DNA of 64,000 nucleotides from Trichocladium uniseriatum (Eukaryota; Ascomycota; Sordariomycetes; Sordariales; Chaetomiaceae), in NCBI GenBank assembly GCA_017139535.1, contig WOUO01000023.1, forward strand, positions 124,001 through 188,000. Reading direction: 5' to 3'. This document shows, piece after piece, positions 9,824 through 20,264 of the stretch. The stretch's first letter is position 1. Each line of letters starts with the position of its first letter. A model generated the notes under the pieces. It saw only the letters and a program-made list of their open reading frames with translations. It ran no database searches and was not told the DNA's origin. The position numbers were made by a program, and so were the translations under genes.

Positions 9824-12800
9824 TTAGCCGTCCAGGTTCTGCGCCTCGCACATCTTTCGGTACATCTCGCTCGTACTCAGCAACTCCTCGTGCGTTCCCG
9901 CAGCCGCAATCCGGCCGCCGTGGAAGACGCAAATCACATCGGCATGACGAACGGTCGACAGCCGGTGGGCGACGGCAATGGTGATCCTGTCGCCCGAAGC
10001 GGCGGCTTCGTTCAGCGCATCCTGCACGATTCTCTCCGACTGTGTATCCAGAGCGCTGGTCGCCTCGTCGAGGAGCAGTAGCTGCGGGTTCCGGATGAGC
10101 GCCCTGGCAATCGCGATACGCTGGCGTTGGCCGCCCGAAAGCTGAAGCCCGTTGGTGCCGCAGAGCGTGTCGAGCCCGTCGGGCAGCGAGCTGATAAAGT
10201 CCCAGGCGTTGGCGGAGCGGCAGGCTTCGATGATGGTTGATTCGGGGACGGGTGACGCATCCTCGGCCGGGAGCCCCATGGAGATATTTTCGCGAATACT
10301 GCCGGGATACAGCTTGGGCTCCTGCTGGACAAGAGCCACGTTGTTGCGGAACAGCGAGGGGTTCATCGCGTCCAGCTCCTTGCCGTCGACGCGGAGATGC
10401 CCCTGCACAGGGTCGTAAAAGCGTTCGAGCATGGCGATCATGGTGCTCTTTCCGCAGCCGGATGCGCCAACAAAGGCGACAAACTGCCCTTGTTGAATCT
10501 TCAACACGTGTCAGCAAGGAGACGAAGAACGAGCGGAATGGAGAGTCGCACCTTGAGATCGACGCCACGCAAGACGCGAGCATGGGGCCTCATCGGGTAG
10601 GCAAATCCGACCTTGTCGATGGCGAGGGACTTGAAGCCGTCTGGGCCCACGTCGCGATTCTCTTCTGTTTCCCGGATTGTGGGGGTCAGCTCTTCGAGCC
10701 AGAACATGTAGTTTGCCGCATTGGTCGCCTTGGTCATGCCTAGTTTGCGGTCCACGTCAGTTCATCCATCTCGTGTGTGTGCCAAGGACAATGCGCCGTA
10801 CTGCTTGCGAATCCAAAGAGGATAGAGGCTTGCTGGCCCGAGAAAAACACGCCCAAGAAGGCAATAAAGAAGTTGACCATGGACAATTCTCCAAACGAGA
10901 CGAGACGACATCCGTACCTGTGCCGGCCGAGGTTAGTCTCGAAACAGGGAGTCGTGGAGGAGACGGAATTACCAAAAGCCCAGTGCCTGAAAAGCGTACT
11001 CGACACTCTGCGTAAAGGCAAAAGGGAGCATGATCAACAGAATCGGCTTGGTCGAGTCGGCGATGGCATGCTCCAGCTCGGCCGTGTAGCGTTCCAAGAC
11101 CGAGTTCTCGATGGCCAGCGAAGACACTGTCCGGATGGCGTCGATGGCTTCCGACGCGATGGACGCACTCATGGAGAAGCGTTTGGATATCTTGTGGTCC
11201 ATTGCGGCTTCCATCCGGATGCGAGCATAGCCCGAGAGCAACAACGGAGGCAGGCCGGCGAAGACGATGACGACCGCGAGTTTCCATCCGTAGGCCAGCG
11301 CCAGCACGCTGCACGACACAACACCAATGACGGAGACAATAATCAGGGCGACGGTGAAGCCCATGAGCTCAAACACGGCCTGCGGGTATGAGTCCGCTCG
11401 GCTGGCCAGCGCGCCCGTGGTGTTTTCGGGCCGGTCAAAGAACTGCAGGTCCTGCCGGAGCATATCGTTGAGAATCTGCGTCCGGTACTTGTGGTTGAGT
11501 GTCTACCATCATCCAGTCAGCCATGTGTTCAGGGGGTACGGTGGTTCAGGCAACATACCTGGGCGACAACATTGGATGTCCATCCAAGAGAAAAATAGAC
11601 AACGAGGGCGCCAAAAGCCATGGCGAGAAACATGAGAGCAAAAAAGCTCCCCTTGTCTTGCATCGCCGACCCGGTGTATTTGAAGACTTCGATGAAGCGA
11701 GACATGAGAATCGCCTGACCAGGGTACACAGCAGCTGCAACGACGTTAGCTTGCGCAAAGCACCGTATTTCTTTTATCACAAGACCACTCACCTGCGCCC
11801 ATGCAGCCCACCAGCAGCAGCAGGTAGGTCGTCCAGAGTTCCGGGGTTGACCGGACAATCCTCCAAATGGTGTGGAGCAGGCCGATTCGCTTCCAGCGGT
11901 CAAAGTCGTCCCGGCCCAGCTGCGTCTCCATGCGTCCGTTTGTCCTTGTCGAGTACCGCGTCAGCGACCTGTTCAGCTCCAGAGGGTTCTGCTCTCGAGC
12001 TTCGTCGGCCGTGTCCGTATCCGAAGAATCACCGGCTGTAGCCGCGACGGACAAGTCCTGAGCCTTGACGAGGTTCGCGTACGGGCCACCCGCTTGCAAG
12101 AGGGACTGGTGCGTTCCCTGTTCAACAATGCGGCCCTTTTCCATCACGACGATATTATCGGCGGCACGAATCGTCGCCAACTTATGGGCAATGGTGATGG
12201 TGGTGCGACCCTTTGAGGCATTATCGAGAGCCTGCTGCACAACCTCCTCGGCTTGAGGGTCCAGGGCGCTCGTCGCCTCGTCGAGGAGAAGGATCCGAGG
12301 TTGGGAGACGACGCTCCGAGCAATGGCGACCCGTTGCTTCTGGCCCCCGGAGAGCAGGCCGCCTCGTTCTCCAATCACCGTGTCATAGCCATCGGGTAGG
12401 GCCTCGATAAAGTCGTGAGCAAAGGCAACCTTGGCGGCCTCTTGAACCCGGGCCAGCTTTGCCGACTGCGGCTCGTCGTGCCATGGCGTGCCAGCGAGGC
12501 CGCTTGCGATATTGTCAAAAACCGTGCCGGAAAACAAGACGGGTTCCTGCTGGACAAGGCGGACTTGCTGCCTCAGCCATTCGAGATTCAGCTGGTCAAT
12601 GGGTCGGCCATCAAGCTTGACGCCGCCAGACCCGGGGTTGTACCATCGCTCAATGAGACCCACGACGGTACTCTTGCCGGACCCGCTTGCGCCAACGAGA
12701 GCCGTTACTTTGCCGGCGGGAATCCGAAGCGAGAAATCGTCCAGCACCTTGACTCCGGGGCGCATGGGGTAGCTGAAAGTGACGCGCTCAAAATCAATGT

Positions 12801-14106
12801 CGCCCCGAACCTCGGCGGGCCTCTCTCCCGACTGGTCGAACGGGTCAATGTTGGAAGGGCGATCCATGAGCTGGAACAGCTCCGCCGCGGCCGAAGCAGC
12901 ACGGCTAAAGTCGATCACGTAGGGGGCGATCGCCGTCAGACTCGAAGAGGCGACAATGACCGACATGAGGACGCTACAACTGGTGAGCAATGAATCCGCT
13001 AGCAGCCGGGGGCGGCAGGCTAGACTCACATAAAAACATCACCAGGCGCGTCCACTTCGCCTCTGGCTAGCATCCCAATGGCCTGCCAGAAGCACAAGCC
13101 TGTCCCGGCAAAGATGACAAAGTACTCGGCAGAGAACATGCAGCCGAAGAGCAGGTTCTTCTTGTTTCCGAGGCGGCGTGACTGCTGCATGTATCCGTCA
13201 AAGTCCCTGACCAGTCTGCTCCTAAGTCCAAAGGCCTGAACGGTCCGAGCACTCGACAGGACGCTCTCGGCGAAGGACCCGGCTTGTGCGTTGACCTTGA
13301 GGACCTTGGTCTCAATCGTGGCCTCCACGCTGGAGCTAACCCCAATGACGAGGAGGACGGCGGGGGCGATGCAGCAGCAGATCAGGGTCAGCTTCCACTG
13401 CGTGACAAAGGCCAACACAAAGGCGGATACTAGGGTCGAGAGTCCCTGGAACACCATCCCGAGCTTCTCCGAGATGCCTGCTTGGATCAGCTTGCCGTTC
13501 GAAGTCGCCTGCATGGCGATCGATCCGCCGGTGCCAGCATCGAAATAGGCGACTTCCTGGCTCAGGCCTGCTCGGAGGTACAAGCAGCGGATATTCCGGG
13601 TGATGCGGTACGCCGAGATGGTGTATAGCGTGCCGTAGGCATAACAGAGGACAAACCGGCCAATGCCAATGATGAAGAAGTATAGCCTGCGGCACGATTA
13701 GCACACCGTCTCCGGCTGACTCTGCAGGCTGAGGCGAACATACGCGAGCCGAGCAGCGTCACTGCGGAACTCGGAAGCGCTTGATTTTCCAGTTGTGTAG
13801 TCGGTGATGACGGTGATAAACTGGCCAAACACGAGGTTGACCATGGCCATGCCAACGCCCGAGGCCAATGCGCAGAGTGTCGCGACGAACTGCATTGTGT
13901 ATTCCGCCGAGGTGCCATATCGGAAGATTCTCTAGGGGAAAAAAAAAAAGAGGCATGTTAGGAGACGATACGCAGCATCCCACTTCTTGTCGGTAGTCTC
14001 GCCTTACCGCGTAGCTTTCGCCCGGACCTAGACCAACGTCCTTCGACTCCTTCGTGTCACGGTCCGAGTCCTCGCCGATTGACGGCTTCTCTCTCTCGGC
14101 AGCCAT
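9824..14106 (-). CDS. ABCB-type full multidrug ABC transporter (TMD-NBD-TMD-NBD)
   Basis: ATP-driven membrane exporter of the MDR/ABCB class, with substrates usually hydrophobic toxins or secondary metabolites. The nine-exon model closes in frame (1269 aa): 14106-14008, 13931-13744, 13686-13030, 12973-11793, 11734-11559, 11502-10973, 10917-10802, 10739-10552, 10498-9824. All introns are GT-AG. NBD1 has Walker A GASGSGKST, signature LSGGQKQR and Walker B ILLLDEATSALD. NBD2 has GASGCGKST, LSGGQRQR and LLLLDEATSALD. All catalytic motifs are intact, so both ATP sites should be competent. The membrane domains precede each NBD, and the length is normal for fungal ABCB proteins. It is divergent from a P450 pseudogene across about 650 bp. 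The natural substrate cannot be told from sequence. Confidence 0.95.
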
Positions 14107-14760
14107 CGCGGTCTCTTGGTCGGCAAAGGGAACGATGGGCGTCTGGGAGACACTGGCGATGGGATCTCGTCACATTCTCGGGATGGATTGTCGTTGAGGG
14201 TGGTCTTTAAGTTTTCCTTCACCCTTCCCGAACAGGAAATAACACTTACACAGCCCTCCCGGCCCCTACACGTGTACGACATCTGTGTGGGTCGTGCGGA
14301 CCCGGACCCCGTCGCCGAGGCCCGGGAAGGACTCGAAACCGCTTTCGTATTCGGCAGAGACGTTACAGAGTATGGGAAACTACATTGGATTCGTGTCGGG
14401 GATTCCATCTCAGAGGTTTGAAATTTCTGAATGCGGCCCGCCAGCCAGACCGGACGGATCGCGCGGGACACGGGCGTGATGTACCTTGGCAGGGGGATTG
14501 ACCAAGGTCGAGCACGGATCCCGCGGGCTCCATGCGAAGGGGGCTCGGCGAGTGCCGAGAAATTTACACACGTGTACCCCGTACAGTGATACCAGACCAG
14601 TTCTGTATTCGTACTCGACGGCCAAACAACCATGATGATCGCCCAACTACAATCAACTAACAAGACATTGAGGATGCTTCACACTCTTCAAGTTTTGGTT
14701 GCACTCAATCATATCAGCAACTCATGCGCCCGCTTCACCAAAGTGTTCATCGAGCAGCTT
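14107..14760. promoter_or_regulatory. Upstream region between ABC transporter and P450 relic, with two CACGTG palindromes
   Basis: 654 bp without a convincing gene. It holds TACACGTGTA at 14267-14276 and ACACGTGT at 14568-14575. These are E-box/bZIP-type palindromes that could serve either divergent gene. Binding factor unknown. Confidence 0.45.
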
Positions 14761-15800
14761 ATGCAATCCTTTAGTTCTCCCTTCATCCAGGTTTTCCTAA
14801 GCCTTGGATTCGTCGGCCTGCCCTATTATGTGGTTGCCGGGCCACGTCTCTATTCTAGCTTTCCGGCCGCTGATCTAGATGACAGGCATGTTACGTAGTC
14901 TGGTACCCCAAGACATCCGAACTCACTGACACCATCATAGTTTCCTGCGTGTTTCCAAGTCTTTACTGATGTCGGGCCGAAAATGTCTTGCCGAACCGGT
15001 TTGCGGATGAGATCCGGAACCATCGTGATATGGATTTCGACAAGGCAATAGCTGCTGTAACTACCTTCACAACGTCCACACACCACACACGTCTAACGCG
15101 AAGCAGGAATTCTTTGCTTCCATCCCGGGCTTCGAACCCTTTGCAGCTGACGGTACCCATGGTTCAATCCTCGCCGAGACTGTCGACTGCCAGAGAGGCA
15201 GGCTCACGCAATCCCTCAGTAAGGCCACCCTCCCAGCTCACTTGTGCTCACAACCAACTTGGACGTTTTGGGCTAACCTGTTGCGCCGCTATTATCTAGA
15301 CCTCATCACCGAAGAGCTGACGGATGAAACATGCAAAGGCGTATCCGAGATATTCGGAAACCCCAAAGGCAAGTTTCATCTCGGTCGACTTACAAGGTTC
15401 CACAGGCTGACCTTGTTCTTGGACAACAGCGTGGAAAACTGTCCAGTACAGACCACTCCTCCACCAATTCATCGCCCGGGTTTCGGCACGCGTGTTATGC
15501 ACCAACGAAGAATGGCTGCACTCAGCAAAACCTATACCGTCGACGCCTTCATTGCCGCGCGTGCCCTGCGAACCTACCCCATTTTCATGCGTCCCATCGT
15601 CCACTGGTTCCTGCCGGAATGCTGGAAGCCGAGGCAAAATCTGGCGGCTGTACGGAGGATCATCACCCGTCATCCAGAGCCGCCGCAAGGGCAATTACCT
15701 AGCCCTCCAAGGTGGCGAATGCAATCGGCTGGATGGACGAGACTGCCAAGGGCCGGCCGTATGACGCTGCTCTCGCCCAGCTGGGTCTTGTAATTTGGAT
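14761..15800 (+). pseudogene. Cytochrome P450 pseudogene (ent-kaurene-oxidase-like style)
   Basis: Collinear P450 fragments in changing frames. An N-terminal membrane segment ends in AGPRLYSSFPAADLD (14761-14880). FQVFTDVGPK comes next, then in another frame LPNRFADEIRNHRDMDFDKAI (14980-15050). After a likely intron come EFFASIPGFEPFAADGTHG (15109 on), LITEELTDETCKGVSEIFG (15302 on), FIARVSARVLCTNEEWLHSA, then shifted TYTVDAFIAARALRTYP and IVHWFLPECW (15535-15630), PVIQSRRKGN, and ANAIGWMDETAKGRPYDAALAQLGL ending near 15790. At least three frameshifts are needed. The I-helix, ExxR and heme-cysteine regions are missing downstream. These blocks are typical of fungal P450s of the family that includes gibberellin/terpene and indole-diterpene oxidases. 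It is not RIP-like, since base composition is normal. Confidence 0.82.
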
Positions 15801-16005
15801 AAGTCAAACCTTTGTCCACTCTCGACTAGCCCCTGAGCCGTTGAGGACGTGATGTGGCTTTGCCGTCCTCAAAATGCGTGCCTCCAATTGGTCTGGCAGC
15901 AGGCAACCGTGCAGCCATACGGAGTACCAGGGAGTAATAAAAGACGGAGCGTCAAGCCAAAGGGCCCATCCCAAACTCCGTGCAGCTTGATCTTTTCCCC
16001 CTACA

Positions 16006-16815
16006 ATGACCGCCAACGCCCCCGACGCCCCCGACCAGCCGCTACAGCAGCGGCAGCAGGCAAACGAACTCATCTCCCCCAGCGCCGACGGCAACCAAAA
16101 CGACCGCGCCACCTCCACCAACCACTGTCGCACGCTCATCGAAAAATGGGGTCCCACCGTCGACGCCATCATCACCACCACCAAGGACGCATTCCCCGCC
16201 AGCCCGCACGGCACCACCGCCATGGACCCATCCGCCGCCAAACCCACCCGCGAGCAATTCCGCCACTACTGGCACAACATTTTCACACAGCTCCTCGAGA
16301 CCATCGAATCCGACGATACCATCCCCCACCACCTTACCTCCCCCCCAGTAAACAAATTCATCATCAAGCTGTTTGACAAGCCCGAGTCGCTGTGCTGCCC
16401 GTGCACTCTACCCGACGCCGAGCCAACCCTCACCTTAGAGAGAGAGGGCGGGGTGAGCAAGGGGGATCTGGTCCGGGAACTGAGGGATTACTTGTATGGA
16501 GAGAGGGACGAGTCGCCGGGGATTAACACCGAGGTACGTCGCCGCCCTGGGTCGCCTCGTGTTTCTCGCGAGGCGCGTGTGGTGAGTATGGACATGCCGT
16601 TGGTGTATTTTGCGGATTGGATGAGTTTGGGGAATGATGAGAAGGGGGAGACGGTGGCATATCCTGCGGAGGTGCCGCGGGCGTTTATGTATTGCTGCAA
16701 GGGGCGAAAGTTTGAGAAGAGGCGGGCACAGTTGGAGACGAGAAGGCGGATGCCGAGGGGGGAGGTAGATGACCTGGTGGGCGAGATAGGTGAGTCGGAG
16801 GGTGCCGGCGTTTAG
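16006..16815 (+). CDS. Hypothetical protein, 269 aa
   Basis: Not recognised. Single-exon reading frame starting MTANAPDAPDQPLQQRQQ. It has a Gln/Asn-rich disordered N-terminus, a helical middle (FRHYWHNIFTQLLETIE, NKFIIKLFDKPE), a Cys pair CCPC near residue 130 and a second one (YCCKGRKFEKRR) near 230. There is no signal peptide or membrane segment. The third-position GC bias is strong in the first half and weaker after about 16440. A weak GTACGT donor at 16533 could mark an intron, in which case the middle stretch RRRPGSPRVSREARV would be spurious. It lies about 200 bp after the P450 relic. No function is proposed. Confidence 0.5.
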   Translation: MTANAPDAPDQPLQQRQQANELISPSADGNQNDRATSTNHCRTLIEKWGPTVDAIITTTKDAFPASPHGTTAMDPSAAKPTREQFRHYWHNIFTQLLETIESDDTIPHHLTSPPVNKFIIKLFDKPESLCCPCTLPDAEPTLTLEREGGVSKGDLVRELRDYLYGERDESPGINTEVRRRPGSPRVSREARVVSMDMPLVYFADWMSLGNDEKGETVAYPAEVPRAFMYCCKGRKFEKRRAQLETRRRMPRGEVDDLVGEIGESEGAGV

Positions 16816-17086
16816 TGGATGGCGCTGGATTCGACAAAAGGGAAGTAATTAAGTAAATGCAGGTTTGTTACTTCGTATTGCAAATTTGTTCAGCAATTGC
16901 AACTGTAAGCTGAACGGAATCAACCAAAAAGACTGATGTATCACAGCCGGAGTATCATAGACCCCTCGCACCAGACCCGGCGACAAAAAAGAAAAGTAAA
17001 AGAAACAAAAAACAAAAAGGGGTATCATATCCTCCGAGTCATCAGTCATGCCACATCAACACCACCAACACTGCAACCTCCCCACC
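16816..17086. other. Intergenic, A-rich
   Basis: About 270 bp with an A-rich run near 16985-17020 and no recognisable feature. Confidence 0.5.
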
Positions 17087-17329
17087 TCATAAACTCCCAA
17101 CAGAGCCAACACTCCTCCTCCTTGTCCCCTCATACCACGCTCCAATACGAAGTCGTTCCAGTCCTGATTTGATCGCGTTGTCAAACGCTATCCGGATTCC
17201 AGAGATAAAAGGGCTGTGGACGCGCTCTTGTCGCCTCCGTGCCTCTTCCTCGTGATCGACGTGGTGATGCACTCTCTCAAGTCGCTCAAGGTCGTTGAGC
17301 ATCACGTAGTAGTACTCTTCATCCTCCAT
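17087..17329 (-). CDS. Small charged hypothetical protein, 80 aa
   Basis: Reading frame MEDEEYYYVMLNDLERLERV... with an acidic, tyrosine-rich start, a His/Glu/Arg-rich probable helix (HHHVDHEEEARRRQERVH), then a hydrophobic helix-like stretch. A CTAAC...CCCCAG sequence just upstream of the ATG (17334-17350) looks like an intron end, so a 5' untranslated intron or an unseen first exon is possible. There is no family match and no signal peptide. It could equally be a chance ORF. Confidence 0.38.
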   Translation of the reverse strand: MEDEEYYYVMLNDLERLERVHHHVDHEEEARRRQERVHSPFISGIRIAFDNAIKSGLERLRIGAWYEGTRRRSVGSVGSL

Positions 17330-17880
17330 GTTGTGTTCTCTGGGGTTTTGTTAGAGAAAACGGGTTGTTGGGGAGGACCGGGACGTGCGTCTGGTTGATT
17401 TGAGCTTTATGGAAGCGCTCTGGGTTCAAGTGTGAATATTTCTTGGTGTTCACAGTTGGTATCGTTGGATGTGCGAAGAGATTCGATTGCAACACGAATG
17501 AGAGTTGATCAATTATTATGTACTGAATCTAAGACGGGAGAATGACACCACAATGTGTTGGGCATGGACTCTGGGCTGCTGGTCAGGAGATGGCCGCCAA
17601 GAGATGATCAACATCGTATGATTCAGGACTGCGCCATTGGCTGTGCGACCATTGCGGTTCAATGTCAAGTCACGTGCAGCAAGGGAATGATTTAAGTTGG
17701 ATGTCAAAAAATCTGATCAATGGTTGCTAGGTACAATTGGGAACAAGACAAAGAATGGTATCACCAGGAAGATCAGGATGTCAAGATGAACATTTGCATG
17801 CTATTTACACCTTTCCACCCACACCATTAATTAATAACCTCTCCTAGCCATTCCACACCATGGCCCTCTAATTAGACCCC
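17330..17880. other. Intergenic
   Basis: 550 bp with AT-richer sequence and no supported gene, RNA or repeat. The right end is the 3' flank of the secreted repeat protein. Confidence 0.5.
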
Positions 17881-18749
17881 TTAGTTGAGGAGCTTGATGA
17901 CGGGGGTGAGGAGGCCGCCGAGGCTGGCAGTCACGTTGGCAATGACCTTGACGCAGGCGGTGATCTTGGCAACGACCTCAGCGTGGACGGTGACCTGGGC
18001 AACGATGGCAAGGACAACCTTGACAATGGGAGCGCAGATGGAGTCAACGAGGCCGAGGACGATCTTGAGCTCAGCAGCGATCTGGACGAGGACATCTGGG
18101 GTCTGTTAGCGCTTGGTCCTTGGGAGGGGCGGAGCGACCAAAACTTACCGGTCTTGAGCTTGACGAGGGCCTTGAGGCTGACCTGGACGGTCTGGACGAG
18201 GACCTTGATGTCGGCAACGAGGGCGAGGACAACGTCGAGGTCAGCGGCAACGAGGACATCGGCGTTGACAATGGCGAGGGCGTCGAGCTTGGCGGCAACA
18301 TCAACGAGGACCTGGAGGTGGACCTTGAGGTCGACAATGACCTTGAGAAGGGCCTGGACGTCAATGTCGACGCTGGCGCAGATGTCGGCTGGGAGGTGTT
18401 AGCAGTGGCCAGGACTCGAACTCGGGGAGTTGCACTCACCAATCAGCTTCAGGTCGGCAAGGACGAGAGCCTTGACGTCGACGACGGCCTGGACGGCGGC
18501 GCCAACGACGACAATGATGTCGGCGGCGGCGTCAGTGCCGGTGCTGCCGAGGTCGACATCGGTGCCCTGGTCACCGGTGGTGAGGTCGGGGAGGGTGGTG
18601 GCGTGGACGACCGAGGTGGTGATGGTCTGGCACGAGCCAACAGTCTTGGTAACCTTGTCGCCGCAGTTGTTGCACGAGGTGTCGAGGACGGGGGCGGCGA
18701 GGGCAGAGCCAGCCATGAGGGCGGCGAGAGCGGTGCTGAAGAACTTCAT
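17881..18749 (-). CDS. Secreted Val/Leu-rich helical-repeat protein, 254 aa
   Basis: Not a recognised family. Exons are 18749-18440, 18388-18149 and 18095-17881, with introns GTGAGT...CCCAG (51 bp) and GTAAGT...CCCAG (53 bp); the frame closes exactly. Residues 1-18 form a signal peptide (MKFFSTALAALMAGSALA). A short Cys-containing part (TSCNNCG...GSC) and a Thr/Asp-rich linker follow. From about residue 75 to the end there are near-continuous amphipathic heptad-like repeats of V/L/A with D/K (VDLKVHLQVLVDVAAKLDAL...). Six cysteines are present in total. There is no membrane anchor or GPI signal. The composition suggests a surface-active or wall-associated helical protein, resembling hydrophobic-surface-binding proteins in style, but this is inference. 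The antisense strand shows long Asp/Gly-rich shadows because of the repetitive codons. Confidence 0.8.
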
Positions 18750-20264
18750 TTTGGCGGTGGGAAAGTTGGTGGGATGAGTCTTAAAGAGTGACTGTAGTGA
18801 GGTGATTATTAAGTATTAATAGTAAGAAGATGAGTGCGGAAGCTGACTGTTGGATGATGATGAAAAGAAAAGAGAGCTGTTCGAGGGGATGCACCGTCTC
18901 TTAAGTAGCCGGATGGTGGTTGTCGTCGACTCCTGAGCGTGCCCCCTGGCCGTTTAGCTCATCTCTCTGTTTGAATGTCTCAATCTCCGCCCTTTCCTGG
19001 CCCCCAACACAAGCCACCAACGGGTACCAGACCATGCCGGGGTCGTCCAGGATGCTTTCCTGGTGTTGACTGCTGATCTCAATAGTCTCTGCCTAACCTC
19101 CAACTGGACATGATCGCCAGCCCTATGATTTCGTGCCGGATCACCGGGACGTGCTCACCATTCGTGATACTGTCACTCGTTGAAGTTCACTTTCCATTCT
19201 CCCTCTGCAAGCATAACTCTGGCCATTGATGTGCTTTTTCCTCGCCCATGCTGAACCCGAGTCTCCCGAGGCATGCCGGGACAACCACTCCTGAGCCTCT
19301 CCTGCGCCTCTCTTGAAATTGTGGGGGATGTGCGGAGCAAACTCGCTTGCGCCGATCATTGCTTGGCCAAGACGGTGAGGCACCTGGACCCTTGGTCCCT
19401 GCATGGTAGATTCCGCTGTCAATCGGCTCCTGTATCCGCCCAACTGCCAAGGACAAACAACTGGGTCTAGTGAAATCAAAAACAAACATGCCTTGCCGGT
19501 ATCAGGATCGGCAGGCACATGCAGGGCGCAACACAACGGCCAGGGACCTGACTAGGTCGCACCGCACCAAGCAAGGCATGGCGAGCGAGACACTCGCGAC
19601 GTCGGTTGGGCGCGCACGGTGAAAGGCCAAGGACCAAACTCAGTCTGCCCTGCATCGAGTTAACGGCCAAAAAGCAACTTGGGTGACATCCGTCTTGGCG
19701 CCGAATCCAATCGTTGGTTTGCCACCGGGCCGCTTTTCTCCACCCACCACTGCCGAGAAATCTCCTGGGGATCTGCCGCTATTTGCTCCGGGGACCCAGT
19801 GTGCCAGTTTGGGCTAAGCGAGAAATGGTGTTGCGGTCGAGAGCCGGCCAGATGGATGCAGGTCTCACTCACACGGTGAGACGAGATAACGGTCTGTCTC
19901 AGGACCCGTTTGGGCATTGATTGTGGACCTCGAGATGGATTGGCTCGTGACGATCCCCAAGAGCTCGGTGCAACAGGGAACTTCCTTGGCTGTCGGTTGA
20001 CCGCATGCACTGTTTCTTTTGATCGCCAGGAACCATCAATCAGGACTTGCCAACTTGGGGCGGCTGAGCGGAAGTTGCAGATCGCTTCCCGTGCTGGCAA
20101 ACATTTGAGGAATTGGGAGGCGAACCCCCTTTTCAGGCACGGCCTCGATCCGGACTGAAAGCTCCACGACACCGGTTACAGCATGCGGCAAGCATCGTGA
20201 GTTCAACAAAACATTATCTTTTTTTTCGTCCGTCACATTCAATACTTCGTATCCGTAGATCCAC
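18750..20264. other. Intergenic, 1.5 kb
   Basis: Nothing supported on either strand. Only short ORFs without family features. The left part (18750-18960) is the purine-rich promoter side of the secreted protein, and the right end is the 3' flank of the subtilase. Confidence 0.5.

Noticed and set aside
15120..15145. GGTTCGAAGCC B-box match on the minus strand
   Set aside because: Lies in P450-derived coding sequence (SIPGFEPF) with no tRNA fold around it.
18389..18439. TFIIIC B-box-like AGTTCGAGTCC inside an intron of the secreted protein gene
   Set aside because: No surrounding cloverleaf or A-box. The sequence is accounted for as a normal 51-bp intron.
17983..18791. Long plus-strand Asp/Gly-rich open frames
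   Set aside because: They are antisense shadows of the Val/Leu-rich secreted protein: GAC/GTC-rich codons read backward stay open. The minus strand has a signal peptide and closed splice sites.
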